From: Acinetobacter sp. S54
GTDB lineage: Bacteria; Pseudomonadota; Gammaproteobacteria; Pseudomonadales; Moraxellaceae
Direction of reading: 5' to 3'
Length of the DNA stretch: 64,000 bases
NCBI RefSeq assembly: GCF_016624945.1
Contig: NZ_JACVUI010000001.1
Location: forward strand, 372,001 to 436,000
Part shown: piece by piece, positions 1 to 10,107 of the stretch
Layout of the letters: every line of letters starts with the position of its first letter
Position numbering within the stretch: position 1 is the first letter of the stretch
The notes under the pieces: generated by a model
Seen by the model: the letters and a program-made list of their open reading frames with translations, nothing else
Database searches by the model: none
Told to the model about the DNA's origin: nothing
Program-made: the position numbers and the translations under genes

Positions 1-684
1 AAAATGACCGAGCATGACGATACTATGGAACCACAAATCGGCAGTTTCATAGATCAGATCATTTAAGTGTTCCTGAGTCGGTTGAATAGCGTAATCTTTG
101 GCCGCAATTATCGTTTCAACACTTTCTTCGCCGACTTTTTCCAGAATTTTATTCAAACCCTTTTTATATAGGCTAGCTACATAAGAACTATCCGCAGCCG
201 CTTGTTTGCGTTGTTGCATCAATTGTCCTAGATAAGCCAGAACATCGACATGTTCTTGTGATGTCATATGTTCATGCGCTTCGGTTTTTGCAGAAGCACC
301 ATAGATCGCAGTTGGATCTTTTAGTTGTACATCTACTATTTCCCAACCTTGTGGGCTAAGCTTGCGATAAAAACAAGATTCTCTGCCTGTATGACAAGCA
401 ATTCCACCGTGCTGTTCTACTTGCAACACGATCACATCACCATCACAGTCAAGACGAATTTCATACACGGTTTGGAAATGACCTGATTCTTCGCCTTTGT
501 GCCAGAGCTTTTGACGTGAACGTGAGAAATATACGGCCTGTTGTTTTTCTGCGGTCAAGGCGAGCGATTCACGATTCATCCATGCGACCATCAGCACTCG
601 ACCAGTTTGATGATGTTGTGCGATGGCAGGGATCAAACCTTGTTCGTTAAATTTTACTTCATCGAGCCATTGCACATTGTTCAT
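1..684 (-). CDS. hisIE: Bifunctional phosphoribosyl-AMP cyclohydrolase / phosphoribosyl-ATP pyrophosphatase (3' end outside window)
   Basis: Histidine biosynthesis steps 2 and 3, in the cytoplasm. Read on the minus strand from ATG at 684, 228 codons stay open to the window edge, so the C-terminus is missing. The first ~110 residues are HisI-like: [12 protein letters not shown], and a metal-binding stretch [16 protein letters not shown] followed by CHTGRESC. The second half is HisE-like, with [15 protein letters not shown]. The HisI-HisE fusion is common in gammaproteobacteria. The start [10 protein letters not shown] is preceded by TGGTGAGATG, a plausible ribosome-binding region. The frame is intact over everything visible, so this is a complete gene cut by the window and not a pseudogene. 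Confidence 0.93.
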   Translation of the reverse strand, partial: MNNVQWLDEVKFNEQGLIPAIAQHHQTGRVLMVAWMNRESLALTAEKQQAVYFSRSRQKLWHKGEESGHFQTVYEIRLDCDGDVIVLQVEQHGGIACHTGRESCFYRKLSPQGWEIVDVQLKDPTAIYGASAKTEAHEHMTSQEHVDVLAYLGQLMQQRKQAAADSSYVASLYKKGLNKILEKVGEESVETIIAAKDYAIQPTQEHLNDLIYETADLWFHSIVMLGHF

Positions 685-821
685 AACATCTCACCAAAAT
701 TATGGATTAAATAAGTTCATTTGCGGTTATTCATCGCACCCTATAGTGTACGGCATCTGTTCATCGTTTCGGAAAAAAACTCATCTTTTTTGTGTTTTCA
801 ACTGATGAATCTTAACCGTAT

Positions 822-2117
822 TTAGCTTAAATTTTGACTCAAAATAGCAGCCTGATGTCGAGTTTTGGCAATCTCGGCATAGTTCATGTGTCGTAGTGGT
901 GCTGTTTTTAAGCCAGAAATAGTCAGTGCCATTTGTTTACGCAAATAAGGAATTTGGTACATCCAATAAAAACTAAAATCTCGGAATGGGCCTGCCCAAG
1001 TGGAGTCAGATTGATAGAGCGGCGTCAACAGTCGACTTAATAATTGATAAAACTGAGTGGATGAATAGCGTAATTCATGATAATGCTGCCAGAACTTAGC
1101 CCAGTCTACCTGTCGATCTGGAAATTGTTGCATGGCTTGTCCTAGAGCCCAAGCATCTAGCAACGCCATATTTGCACCTTGTCCTAATTGGGGGCTCATG
1201 GCATGTGCGGCATCTCCAATAACACCTATGCGACCTTGTCCAAACTTGGTCATCACTACATCACGATATTGGGCAGATAACCAGTGTAGATTTTCATCTG
1301 TTTGCATGGTCTGTTCAAGCCAATCAGCAATAGGGCGCCAACGAGATGAAATCTGATGAAGTAAAAAATCATGCTTTTGAGGGTTTTCTAAAAATTGTTG
1401 TAATTGTTGGGTCGGTAAACTCCAAAATACACTGGACAAACGTTGAGCTGGTGTCTGTGGAACTGCGCCTGTTGGTAAGATTCCCATCATAATGTGTGAG
1501 CGATCGTAAAACTGATGCAAAATTTGAGGATCTAAAGTTTTGCATTCTGAAACGATGCTCCACACAGCTCCCCATGGATAAGCCTTATCGACCTTTACCC
1601 AAGCTGGAGGACGTAAATGGCTACGTGCGCCATTGGCAATGATGACGGCATCAAAGCTGGATTCAAAAGATTGTCCCTGATATTGACCACGTACAATTAC
1701 GCCATCGCTATGTTCATGTAACTCATCAATTTCATGAGACATTTTCCATGTTACAGAGCCTGCATATTGTTCAAGTTTTGAGCTAAGTAAATGGCAAAGC
1801 GTTGCACGATGGATCCCAACACCATAATGTTGTGGATCTACTTCATGATAATGGCTGTTGACCAGTAAGCGCTGATTCGCAAGTTGCCCTTGTAAACCGG
1901 TTACCATTGCACCGAGTTCCAAAGCTTTGTCCAACAGACCTAAATGTTCAAATACTGCTAGGCCAGCAGGTTGTAATAATAGTCCAGCACCGACGGGTTG
2001 TAGGCTCTCGACTTTTTCAAATAAGGTCACGTGAAAGTCTTGGCGAGCCAATAAAATCGCAGTGGCCAGACCTGCTGTTCCCGCTCCAATAATGGCGATA
2101 TCTTTAATTTTTTTCAT
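822..2117 (-). CDS. FAD-dependent monooxygenase (PHBH-fold aromatic hydroxylase family)
   Basis: 431 residues. Group A flavin monooxygenase: N-terminal dinucleotide-binding motif GAGTAGLATAILLARQ with the acidic end of beta-2 at FEK, and the C-terminal FAD ribityl motif GVIGDAAHAMSPQLGQGANM, as in salicylate and 3-hydroxybenzoate hydroxylases and in UbiH/UbiI. These enzymes hydroxylate aromatic rings using NAD(P)H and O2. The gene lies 65 bp downstream of ubiB in the same direction, at the tail of ubiE-ubiJ-ubiB. A role in ubiquinone ring hydroxylation is therefore possible but not shown; a catabolic substrate is equally possible. The substrate cannot be read from the sequence. Confidence 0.85.
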   Translation of the reverse strand: MKKIKDIAIIGAGTAGLATAILLARQDFHVTLFEKVESLQPVGAGLLLQPAGLAVFEHLGLLDKALELGAMVTGLQGQLANQRLLVNSHYHEVDPQHYGVGIHRATLCHLLSSKLEQYAGSVTWKMSHEIDELHEHSDGVIVRGQYQGQSFESSFDAVIIANGARSHLRPPAWVKVDKAYPWGAVWSIVSECKTLDPQILHQFYDRSHIMMGILPTGAVPQTPAQRLSSVFWSLPTQQLQQFLENPQKHDFLLHQISSRWRPIADWLEQTMQTDENLHWLSAQYRDVVMTKFGQGRIGVIGDAAHAMSPQLGQGANMALLDAWALGQAMQQFPDRQVDWAKFWQHYHELRYSSTQFYQLLSRLLTPLYQSDSTWAGPFRDFSFYWMYQIPYLRKQMALTISGLKTAPLRHMNYAEIAKTRHQAAILSQNLS

Positions 2118-2182
2118 TGTGGTAGATCGCGTACTTTTATATAGGTCAGGGGAGATAGAAAATTCCTCTCTCCCTAGAATGA

Positions 2183-3802
2183 TTATTTAATAATACGCCA
2201 AACGGCTAACAAGGCAGTAATGGCAATCAGGACAATTGAAATGTACCACGGCGCAATAAGGGCGATAGTTAACAGGATCAGCATAATACTGCCAAATAGC
2301 CAACTACGTTGTTGTTGTTGCTGGATTTGCATGCGTAATTGCTGAATTTCACGAACTTGACGATCATGCCATGCAGACTGGTTTTTTAACCCATTTAAAC
2401 TATCAATCAATAAAGTTGGTAGGTCGTGTGCACCTAATAATAGGTCTGGAATTTGCTGACCAATTTCTTTCACATTTTTGACTGGATTCATATTGGATTT
2501 GACCCATTCGGTCAAAATTGGTTTTGCCAGTTTCCAAATATCCAGTTGTGGATAAAGATCTGTTCCCAAACCTTCCACATGCACGAGTGTTTTGAGCAAT
2601 AACATGAGTTGTGGTGGAATTTCCAGACGAAAGCGTCGTGCAATGTCCATCACCTGCAATAAAATACCTGCAAAATCTAGTTGATCCATTGGTTTTGAAA
2701 CCATTGGCCCAACGGTACGTCGCATTTCACGGGCTAAGGCATCCTGTTCCGTACCCGGTGGAATCCAGCCAGCTTGATGAACAATCTGAATCAGTTGCAT
2801 GAAATTGTTGTTCATAACGGCCAGAAGCATGCGCGCAACAGTCATCTGATCTTGTTTGGAGAGCTCACCCATAATGGCGCAATCCAGCGCGATATAACGT
2901 GGATGGCTGGGATTGATCGTTTCCACGAAGACATTACCTGGATGCATATCTGCGTGGAAAAAGTTATCTCGAAAAACTTGGGTAAAGAAGATGATAAGCC
3001 CTTTTTCTGCCAATTCGGCCCGATCCATCCCTAGACGATCAAACGTGGCTGCATCAGAAATGGGCACGCCAATAATACGCTCTGCCACCATAACATCTGT
3101 ACTGTCCATATAAACTTCAGGCACGTACATCATGCTGGAACCAGTAAAGTAGTGGCGCATACGACGAGTATTGTCAGCTTCTATACTTAAGTCCAATTCA
3201 TTTAAAATGATCTGGCGATAATCCTGAATAATCTCAGTCAAATGTAAGGCACGTGCCGCTTCCAGACGGCTTTCCAGCCATTGACCTAGCCATGTAATAA
3301 TTTCAAAATCTTGCAAAATTTGCAGACGAATATCAGGACGGGTAACTTTTACTACTACTTCACGTCCATCATGCAAGGCGGCAGTGTGCACTTGAGCAAT
3401 TGAAGCTGCTGCTAAAGGCTGCTCATCAAAACGTGCAAATAAGGTATTTACGTCGGCTTTTAGTGCATCCTGAATACGCTGTTTGGCCACTTGCCCATCA
3501 AAAGGTTTAACCTGATCTTGTAATAAAACCAGTTGTGATAAGACTTCAGGTGGAATCAAGTCACGGCGTGTGGACAGCAATTGCCCCAGTTTAATGGCTA
3601 AAGGTCCCATATCCTCTAAAGCTTGTTTAAGCTTGAGGGGATTTTTACGCTCTCGGCTAGACCATGCCGCTGGATGTAATCGGATTAGTGCTAAAGCATG
3701 GCGCGCTTTGGAAGGTAACTCTTCCGCAGGGAACAGGGTATCAAGTCGATAATGCGCGGCAATGCGCCAAAGTTCGAATAACCGTGTAACGTGCGGAATC
3801 AT
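2183..3802 (-). CDS. ubiB: Ubiquinone biosynthesis regulatory kinase-like protein UbiB
   Basis: 539 residues, normal length for UbiB. ABC1/ADCK atypical kinase fold: the KxGQ motif is in PLAIKLGQLLSTR (about residues 67-79), the alanine-rich loop in AAASIAQVHTAAL, and the catalytic region is HADMHPGNVFVE followed by ALDCAIMG, where the usual DFG is altered as in the family. Two hydrophobic helices close the C-terminus (about residues 497-535), anchoring it to the inner membrane. UbiB is an ATPase needed for aerobic ubiquinone synthesis, probably by extracting lipid intermediates. It is third in ubiE-ubiJ-ubiB, 13 bp after ubiJ. Confidence 0.95.
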   Translation of the reverse strand: MIPHVTRLFELWRIAAHYRLDTLFPAEELPSKARHALALIRLHPAAWSSRERKNPLKLKQALEDMGPLAIKLGQLLSTRRDLIPPEVLSQLVLLQDQVKPFDGQVAKQRIQDALKADVNTLFARFDEQPLAAASIAQVHTAALHDGREVVVKVTRPDIRLQILQDFEIITWLGQWLESRLEAARALHLTEIIQDYRQIILNELDLSIEADNTRRMRHYFTGSSMMYVPEVYMDSTDVMVAERIIGVPISDAATFDRLGMDRAELAEKGLIIFFTQVFRDNFFHADMHPGNVFVETINPSHPRYIALDCAIMGELSKQDQMTVARMLLAVMNNNFMQLIQIVHQAGWIPPGTEQDALAREMRRTVGPMVSKPMDQLDFAGILLQVMDIARRFRLEIPPQLMLLLKTLVHVEGLGTDLYPQLDIWKLAKPILTEWVKSNMNPVKNVKEIGQQIPDLLLGAHDLPTLLIDSLNGLKNQSAWHDRQVREIQQLRMQIQQQQQRSWLFGSIMLILLTIALIAPWYISIVLIAITALLAVWRIIK

Positions 3803-3815
3803 AATGCGATATTAC

Positions 3816-4490
3816 CTAAGTGTTTGTCTTATTGAATTGAGAATTAAGAGATTGCAGTCTGGCTTCAAGACGATCAATTTCCTGATTAAGTTGCCGAGTG
3901 GACTGGTTCAGATCATCCATTTGCCAGCGTGGTGCAAATAGACCACTGTCTTCTTTGAGCGCATCTTCTGCAAAAAAAAGATGACTTTGCAAACTGCGTT
4001 TTAACTGTTTGGGAGCAAGACTAATTTTAGCCAGTTCATGTGCAAGGGCAGGGCTAATCCATGGACTTAAATGCGCTGCCAAATCAGGTTCAGCCTGCTG
4101 CATAATCCGCTGAATATCTTGTAGCAGATGATAATCACCAGTGAGCGGAATATTACCTATATGATCTGAATTGCCCAATAAAAGCTTAAGTAACTCCACC
4201 ATATTTTTGACATGAAGGGTTGCGGTGGCTTGGCTAATTTTGACATGTTCATCAAAAGGTCGCTGTTCAAATATAGAAGGTGTCTGGCTATGACCCGTGA
4301 TGGTGGGTTCGAGGCGAACTTTATTTTCATCAAAAAAAACATCAATCGAAAGCTGCGGACTATCAATAATGACCCGCAGTAACTGACTTTGTAATTGATT
4401 GAGCTGGATACGGGTAATCGCATCCAGATTGATAATATGATGAATACCGCGTTCGACTGCACCTAGCGCAAGAATCGACCACATAATCAT
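3816..4490 (-). CDS. ubiJ: Ubiquinone biosynthesis accessory factor UbiJ (SCP2 domain)
   Basis: 224 residues with the UbiJ plan: an SCP2 sterol-carrier-like lipid-binding domain at the N-terminus and a C-terminal coiled coil (DDLNQSTRQLNQEIDRLEARLQ region, about 190-217). UbiJ is the lipid-binding scaffold of the soluble Ubi metabolon and presents the octaprenyl substrate to the hydroxylases and methylases. It lies between ubiE and ubiB, 6 bp from ubiE, which is the conserved gammaproteobacterial order. The ATG at 4490 has AAAGG just upstream, overlapping the end of ubiE. Identification rests on synteny plus domain layout, because sequence conservation in UbiJ is low. Confidence 0.85.
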   Translation of the reverse strand: MIMWSILALGAVERGIHHIINLDAITRIQLNQLQSQLLRVIIDSPQLSIDVFFDENKVRLEPTITGHSQTPSIFEQRPFDEHVKISQATATLHVKNMVELLKLLLGNSDHIGNIPLTGDYHLLQDIQRIMQQAEPDLAAHLSPWISPALAHELAKISLAPKQLKRSLQSHLFFAEDALKEDSGLFAPRWQMDDLNQSTRQLNQEIDRLEARLQSLNSQFNKTNT

Positions 4491-4496
4491 GAACCT

Positions 4497-5441
4497 TTAG
4501 AGTTTAAAACCGCGGTGTACAGCGACGATACCACCGGTTAAATTATGATAGTCGCAACTTTGAAAACCTGCTTTTTCCATCATGCCTTTTAAAGTACGCT
4601 GGTCTGGATGCATACGGATTGATTCAGCCAGATATTTATAGCTTTCCGCATCATTTGCCACAATTTTACCCATGAGTGGTAATGCGGTAAAGGAGTAAAA
4701 ATCGTAGAGTTTTGAAAATGGTTCAAATACAGGTTTTGAAAATTCAAGAATAAGTAAGCGGCCACCTGGTTTAAGCACACGGTACATGGATTCAAGGGCG
4801 GCATCTTTATCGGTCACATTACGCAAACCAAAACTGATGGTGACGAGGTCGAAACTTTCATTTGCAAAAGGTTCTAATGTTTCAGCATTAGCCAGAACGA
4901 AATCAACATTGGTACACCCTGCATCTAGCAAACGATCACGGCCTACATTTAACATTGATTCATTAATATCGGATAATACGACATGGCCTTGCGGGCCTAC
5001 TTCACGACTAAATACTTTGGCTAAATCACCAGTGCCACCTGCAATATCAAGCACGTGTTGACCACGACGAACACCTGACATATTGATTGCAAAACGTTTC
5101 CAGAGACGATGAATACCAAAAGACATCAAGTCATTCATGATGTCATATTTGCTGGCGACAGAATGAAAGACTTCGGCCACTTTCTGGGCTTTATCTTCAG
5201 CATTCACAGTTTGATAGCCAAAATGTGTGGTTTCACCGACATTACCCGTTCGGCCTGCGCCACGAGGTAAGTTATATTTAGGAACAGAACCAGTGGACTG
5301 ATGGTTAAACCCTTGTTGTAAGGATTGTTGCTGTCCTTGCGGAGTTCCTTGTGGAAGCGGCTCATTTAGGAATGGACTGTTGCTGTCTGAACGCTCTGCC
5401 TGCTCAGTCGAAGAAGTGGGCTTTTGATTTTCGTTAGACAT
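4497..5441 (-). CDS. ubiE: Demethylmenaquinone/2-methoxy-6-polyprenyl-benzoquinol methylase UbiE, with N-terminal extension
   Basis: C-methyltransferase of ubiquinone synthesis using S-adenosylmethionine. The SAM motif is [15 protein letters not shown], followed by [13 protein letters not shown] and [16 protein letters not shown], all typical of UbiE. The start chosen is ATG 5441 because AGGAG sits 7 nt upstream; a longer reading from 5465 lacks a good site. At 314 residues it is longer than E. coli UbiE (251). The extra ~65 N-terminal residues are rich in Q, S, P and N (for example [15 protein letters not shown]) and look disordered. It is the first gene of ubiE-ubiJ-ubiB, with a ~170-bp gap upstream to the next gene. 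Confidence 0.95.
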   Translation of the reverse strand: MSNENQKPTSSTEQAERSDSNSPFLNEPLPQGTPQGQQQSLQQGFNHQSTGSVPKYNLPRGAGRTGNVGETTHFGYQTVNAEDKAQKVAEVFHSVASKYDIMNDLMSFGIHRLWKRFAINMSGVRRGQHVLDIAGGTGDLAKVFSREVGPQGHVVLSDINESMLNVGRDRLLDAGCTNVDFVLANAETLEPFANESFDLVTISFGLRNVTDKDAALESMYRVLKPGGRLLILEFSKPVFEPFSKLYDFYSFTALPLMGKIVANDAESYKYLAESIRMHPDQRTLKGMMEKAGFQSCDYHNLTGGIVAVHRGFKL

Positions 5442-5612
5442 CTTGTCGCTCCTAAATTTAAACACATTATAAAGTGATTATGGCCGCATGCATGATGACA
5501 GAGTTTAGTATGGTTTTACAGTCATCATTATGCAATCGTTATCAATACTATACAGAAAATTATAAAAATAAGGCACTTAATGCGGATTCTTCAATCGGGT
5601 ACGAATCAAGAA

Positions 5613-6317
5613 TCAGCGAAAGGGATCTGGATGACCCGAATGCACTTTTTCGATAATATCACGTTCAACTGTACTAAAGGTTTTAATAAATTTTTCTGCG
5701 GATTTCATCGGTTTCATGGCAACAAATCCTTCCTGAATAAATTCATACATCAGGTCAAAATTGTATTTATGTGCAGCACTTTTACACATTTTAAAGGCTG
5801 CATACATCATAAATGAACGCATATATTTATCTAATGCTTCACCCAAGTCATCGAGTAGTTGTAACTGGACTAAACGCTGCTCTTTTTGATCTAGCTTGAG
5901 CAAGGTTTGACGCATCATTTCATCTGTAATGGGTGCGTTTGCTGGATAATCCTTTAATAACTGAATCGCAATTTGTTCATCTAGTTGCATCGCTAATACT
6001 GCTAGACTGACGGATTTAGTTCCAGTTTTTATGGCATTGTCTGGTAACAGCTTTTCTGCTTTATGGGCATATTTAAGTAGACGTTCAATTTGCAAAGCCA
6101 GTGGATCAAAATCTGGACCACCATATAAACGATTGAGAAAATACTGAGCCATTAACTGATTTTCAGGCTCGTTAAAATAAGCTTGATGCGTATCTTTAAT
6201 ACGCTTTTTAAGCCAAATTTGAGCGTCATTCAGACGTTGTAATATCGCAGGATCCTGATGATATGCAAAGGCGTTATATTGCTGAAGTAAATCATCAAAG
6301 TGAGCAAGTTTGGACAT
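5613..6317 (-). CDS. FFLEELY-motif type protein, function unknown
   Basis: 234 residues, with no signal peptide or membrane helix and a largely helical composition. The stretch AQYFLNRLYGGPDF (about residues 58-71) resembles the signature of the Acinetobacter and Pseudomonas proteins named after an FFLEELY motif, followed by a long helical region (RLVQLQLLDDLGEALDKYM). I know of no biochemical role for that family. It is transcribed in the same direction as ubiE but separated from it by ~170 bp, and probably forms its own unit. Family assignment is from recall of the motif. Confidence 0.6.
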   Translation of the reverse strand: MSKLAHFDDLLQQYNAFAYHQDPAILQRLNDAQIWLKKRIKDTHQAYFNEPENQLMAQYFLNRLYGGPDFDPLALQIERLLKYAHKAEKLLPDNAIKTGTKSVSLAVLAMQLDEQIAIQLLKDYPANAPITDEMMRQTLLKLDQKEQRLVQLQLLDDLGEALDKYMRSFMMYAAFKMCKSAAHKYNFDLMYEFIQEGFVAMKPMKSAEKFIKTFSTVERDIIEKVHSGHPDPFR

Positions 6318-6419
6318 AATCTAGTTTTTTCAAAAAATTGATAAAAGCATAAGCTGCTTAAATGCATAACACTATGACTATTATAAGGCCAAACTTTAAA
6401 AATAAGTCCAGAACGAAAT

Positions 6420-7499
6420 CTATTTAAAATAGACTTCGTAATTTAATGTTGAACTAAATGTACCAGCAACGGCAGGTTTTGAGAAAAATAGAACTCCTGC
6501 TTCAAAGTTCTTAGACAGTGTTGAGCCATTACTGCTACCAAAGTCGAAATTGGTATCCAGCGGAATTTCCTGCGTTTCACCTTGAGGATAAATTTTAATC
6601 CCAACGACATTTTTCATACCTGTTTCAGTTGCCGTTAAGGTCGTTGAATCATAGCGTTGAGTAGACGTAAATTTGCCTAGAAATGGATATTTCGCACAGT
6701 CTTTACCTGTCGTTGTGACATTAATGGTGAAAGGTGTACGACGTAAAATGGTATTGGTGTCCTGATATGAATAATAGCTACCCAAGTCCACATTTTGTGT
6801 GTTGAGGCTGGTAATACATTCAATATAAGTGACATTTACATTGGATACTTTTTCCTGAAAGTTACCATTGGCATTACGTCCACCTTCACCATCAAGTTGA
6901 AAGACCTGATAGGTTTGTGCGCTGGATGTAAAATTACTCCCTGAACCTCGGGATTTAATATACAAAGAATAACTAATCGTAATGGTTTGAGGATCAGAAC
7001 AGCTTCCTGAACTGCGACCAATCAAGGTGCAATTAGATTTTGCCGTACTTGAGTTGGTTTGCTTATTTATTGCTGTAAAACCTGTATTAATTTTATTTTC
7101 AGTCAGCGAATCTATGGGATATTCAGTGCCATTAAAATTGATACCTATAATTAAATTGGTACTTCGAAAGGCAGTTGCCAAACTTTTAGTGGCATCATCT
7201 AAATAAAGATAGGCTTTTTCAGTACTGTTGGTTGCATAGTCGTCATAACAGGTTAGAGTCGTACTGTAAACGGGCGACTGCCACAATAAAGAACCGGCAC
7301 TTTGGTTGGAACTAGTCACCCGAATGGGAGTGACGGAAGTCGTATGGGTAGTGTTGGTTGCAGTACTAATATTAAATGTTGATGTGGCTTTTTGCCCTTC
7401 TAGACAACGTGTTGCCCAGCTAGATTGTATACCAACTACACTCAGCACTAAAAAAAAACAAAGCTGTAACAGGCTTAACTTAGATATGAGGTTATTCAT
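6420..7499 (-). CDS. Fimbrial tip adhesin-like protein of chaperone-usher pilus
   Basis: 359 residues with a signal peptide (about 1-29, ending SSWA). It is Ser/Thr/Asn rich and has several cysteines (for example near C32, C79, C157 and C166). The C-terminal half ends in alternating hydrophobics (FSSTLNYEVYFK), which fits a pilin domain with a donor-strand groove. Two-domain length and position last in the pilin-chaperone-usher-adhesin operon suggest the tip adhesin, with an N-terminal receptor-binding lectin domain. The analogous A. baylyi thin-pilus genes are acuA-D-C-G. Start ATG 7499 has AGGAG inside the 3' end of the usher gene. The receptor is unknown. Confidence 0.75.
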   Translation of the reverse strand: MNNLISKLSLLQLCFFLVLSVVGIQSSWATRCLEGQKATSTFNISTATNTTHTTSVTPIRVTSSNQSAGSLLWQSPVYSTTLTCYDDYATNSTEKAYLYLDDATKSLATAFRSTNLIIGINFNGTEYPIDSLTENKINTGFTAINKQTNSSTAKSNCTLIGRSSGSCSDPQTITISYSLYIKSRGSGSNFTSSAQTYQVFQLDGEGGRNANGNFQEKVSNVNVTYIECITSLNTQNVDLGSYYSYQDTNTILRRTPFTINVTTTGKDCAKYPFLGKFTSTQRYDSTTLTATETGMKNVVGIKIYPQGETQEIPLDTNFDFGSSNGSTLSKNFEAGVLFFSKPAVAGTFSSTLNYEVYFK

Positions 7500-7500
7500 A

Positions 7501-10065
7501 TTAATGTGCTCCTACCGCATGACAGGAAAGATCAATTTCATCGTAACCCATTTCCCGATTATTCAATGTTGGCAGGCTAAACTGACATTGTTCAAAGTCC
7601 GCATTGCCCCATTTTGCAACCAGTTGTTGCTGAGATTGCACACCCGTCAGATACGCTTGTCCGTTTAATCCGACCAGACCCACATTTTTTTGAGTTTTGG
7701 CATCTAAAATAGACGAACCAGTCGTTACATATTTCTCATTAAAGCGTAAGTTGGCAAGAACACTATGTCCTGATTGAACATCAAATTTAACTTTTACGAT
7801 AGCAAATTTGGTCGGTACGATATCTGTGATAACAGGGTCATCGATATTCATGTTTTGCCCAAGATCTTCAGCCTTGAGTGCTACGCGATTTCGCATATAG
7901 GCGCTAGAGCCGCTCACTACAGCATAACCCGATTGATCAATTTTCAAACCTGGTTGATTGTCTATACGAACACCTTCGGCACCTTTGGCCTCGATAATAA
8001 TCGGATTGCTATACATTTGTTGTCCGAAAAGAATACCGCCAGAGTGCACTAAAATACCGCCATTTACACTTGCTGAGACTTGTTGATACTGATCTGAATA
8101 CGTATAACCAAAGCTAGAATTTAGCTTAGTTCCTCTATAACTGGTGTTTAAAGCCACGCTATCATTATTGTTTTGCTCAGTATGGCTGAACTGAATTTGA
8201 GCATTCAGGTTTTTATCTTCTAGGAAAGAACCTGAGAGCGCTGTTGTGGCTGTGCTGCCTGTAAGATTAGAGTATTGATAGTCATTATTCGAGATTAGAT
8301 CATATTTTTTAGCGGCACGAGGACGTTCCAATGGAATACTGATGTTAAAACCGACATTATAGTCTGCGCCTTGAAACATGGATTTATTTTTTTGATAATA
8401 CAACCCATACGCGATGTCTTTATAGTTTTTGTTATAACCTATTTGCCAACTTTCCTGATTGTATTCTTTTTGCCAAAAGTCAGTTTTGGCTAGAGTAGCA
8501 TAGACTTGCCCCCATTCACCTAGATTTTGATTAACAGAAATCTGAAACTGATTACGTTTATTGTAATAGGTCGACGAGTAAAAATAACGGCGGCGTTCTT
8601 GTTCACTTAACTGTTCATTATTCAGCGTGTTATTGTCATCATAGGTGTATTCATAACTCCCATTTTTCCATTGCGCCTTTTCCTGAACAGCATCGCTGAA
8701 GCTATAATAATCTTGGGTTGAATAGCGATACCCGACAAGACGAACATTGGTGCCTAAAGTATTCAATGATTTTGCATACAAAAATCTTAAGCTGATCCCC
8801 TCTTTTGTCAGTCCTTGGGCTGTTTTATTATGGGCATAAGTTAAATCACTGGAAAGGGCACCGAAATTTCCTAGTGACCATGCCAGACCTGCTGCTGCTG
8901 AATAGTAATCTTCTGAGGCAATAAGGCCTGCATAAGGCGTAAAATAATTATTGATGCCATATGCATAAGTAAACTGACCAAAATAAGGGTGATACGTATC
9001 GGTATTGCCACTTCTATACTGACCCGCAGTTAACTGAAATTTACTTTGACCCGCACGAACCATATTGGGAACTGAGGAGTAGGGCTGAACAAATTTTCGC
9101 ACACGACCATCACTTTCGATCACTGAAACTTCTAGATTTCCACTTTCGTTGGCTGCATACAAATCATCGATAGTAAAGTTTCCAGGGGCTACATTGGTAC
9201 TATAAATAATGTAGCCATTTTGTCTGATTTCCACTGTAGCGTTGGTTTGGGCGACTCCACGCACGACTGGTGCATAGTTCTGTAAACCAATAGGAAGTTG
9301 AATAGCATCACTGCTGAATTGCACGCCTCTAAAATTGGTACTATCAAAAACATCGTTATTACTAAAACTGTCACCAATTTCTAAACGAGTTGGAACGCTG
9401 GTTTGTAGGTCACGTTCCAGCTTATTCGATATGTTTTGCCAGCTTCCAGATTGACCTGAGTACTGGGTAAAGTTACTTTGATTGCGATAGCGCCACGCAC
9501 CCCAATTCAAACCGCCATTGAGAAACAAAGAATTGTTGTGCCTATCTTGTGAATCTTTATTATTAAAATAGTTAGAATTGGCAGAATAATTTAAAATTAA
9601 GGCATTGATTCCCTGATTAAATAAACGGGTAGGTACATAGCCTCGAGCGTATTGTTGTAAGTTGACCTGAGGAATAGACAGACTTAATTTTTGTAAGCCA
9701 ATATCCTGATCAATGGATACATTTGGAATCGCAGTTAAGTCATAACACCCCTGAGCATCCTGTTTTCTTTGCTCTGGAGACAAAAATAAAATATTGTAAT
9801 TATCAATAAATGCCTGATCAAAGCAGGGAACAACGGTGTTTTGTCCATTTTTATAAAATTGTACAGGACGAGTATCAACTTTTTGGTTGTTGATAAAGAT
9901 CGAAAAATCGTAAGTACCTGGAGCAATACTATACCCATATTTTACTGCATCAACAGAAACCTGATCGGTAACGTCCTGCAAAAATTCGGTATTAAATTCT
10001 TCATTAGCAGCATGAGCCAGTGTACAAGACATGCAAACGCATAGTGCTGTCAGTCTAAAGTACAT
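7501..10065 (-). CDS. Fimbrial outer-membrane usher (FimD/PapC family)
   Basis: Outer-membrane secretion channel that assembles pilus subunits delivered by the chaperone. About 854 residues with the full usher plan: periplasmic N-domain (FNTEFLQD onwards), a 24-strand barrel (WGAWRYRNQSNFTQY, many aromatic strands), a plug (region after GVRGVAQTNATVEI with PGNFTIDDLY) and C-terminal domains. The start is placed at ATG 10065 because AAGG lies ~9 nt upstream and the protein then begins directly with a signal peptide ending AHA; an in-frame ATG at 10101 would add 12 residues before it. It is followed 1 bp later by the adhesin gene, so translation is probably coupled. Confidence 0.93.
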   Translation of the reverse strand: MYFRLTALCVCMSCTLAHAANEEFNTEFLQDVTDQVSVDAVKYGYSIAPGTYDFSIFINNQKVDTRPVQFYKNGQNTVVPCFDQAFIDNYNILFLSPEQRKQDAQGCYDLTAIPNVSIDQDIGLQKLSLSIPQVNLQQYARGYVPTRLFNQGINALILNYSANSNYFNNKDSQDRHNNSLFLNGGLNWGAWRYRNQSNFTQYSGQSGSWQNISNKLERDLQTSVPTRLEIGDSFSNNDVFDSTNFRGVQFSSDAIQLPIGLQNYAPVVRGVAQTNATVEIRQNGYIIYSTNVAPGNFTIDDLYAANESGNLEVSVIESDGRVRKFVQPYSSVPNMVRAGQSKFQLTAGQYRSGNTDTYHPYFGQFTYAYGINNYFTPYAGLIASEDYYSAAAGLAWSLGNFGALSSDLTYAHNKTAQGLTKEGISLRFLYAKSLNTLGTNVRLVGYRYSTQDYYSFSDAVQEKAQWKNGSYEYTYDDNNTLNNEQLSEQERRRYFYSSTYYNKRNQFQISVNQNLGEWGQVYATLAKTDFWQKEYNQESWQIGYNKNYKDIAYGLYYQKNKSMFQGADYNVGFNISIPLERPRAAKKYDLISNNDYQYSNLTGSTATTALSGSFLEDKNLNAQIQFSHTEQNNNDSVALNTSYRGTKLNSSFGYTYSDQYQQVSASVNGGILVHSGGILFGQQMYSNPIIIEAKGAEGVRIDNQPGLKIDQSGYAVVSGSSAYMRNRVALKAEDLGQNMNIDDPVITDIVPTKFAIVKVKFDVQSGHSVLANLRFNEKYVTTGSSILDAKTQKNVGLVGLNGQAYLTGVQSQQQLVAKWGNADFEQCQFSLPTLNNREMGYDEIDLSCHAVGAH

Positions 10066-10107
10066 AGCATTTAACCTTGGGTATAAAATATGCATCCCCA
10101 AAACTCG

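Noticed and set aside
5474..5656. Open frames on the plus strand between ubiE and the FFLEELY-type gene
   Set aside because: No ribosome-binding site, atypical composition, and partial overlap with the opposite-strand gene.
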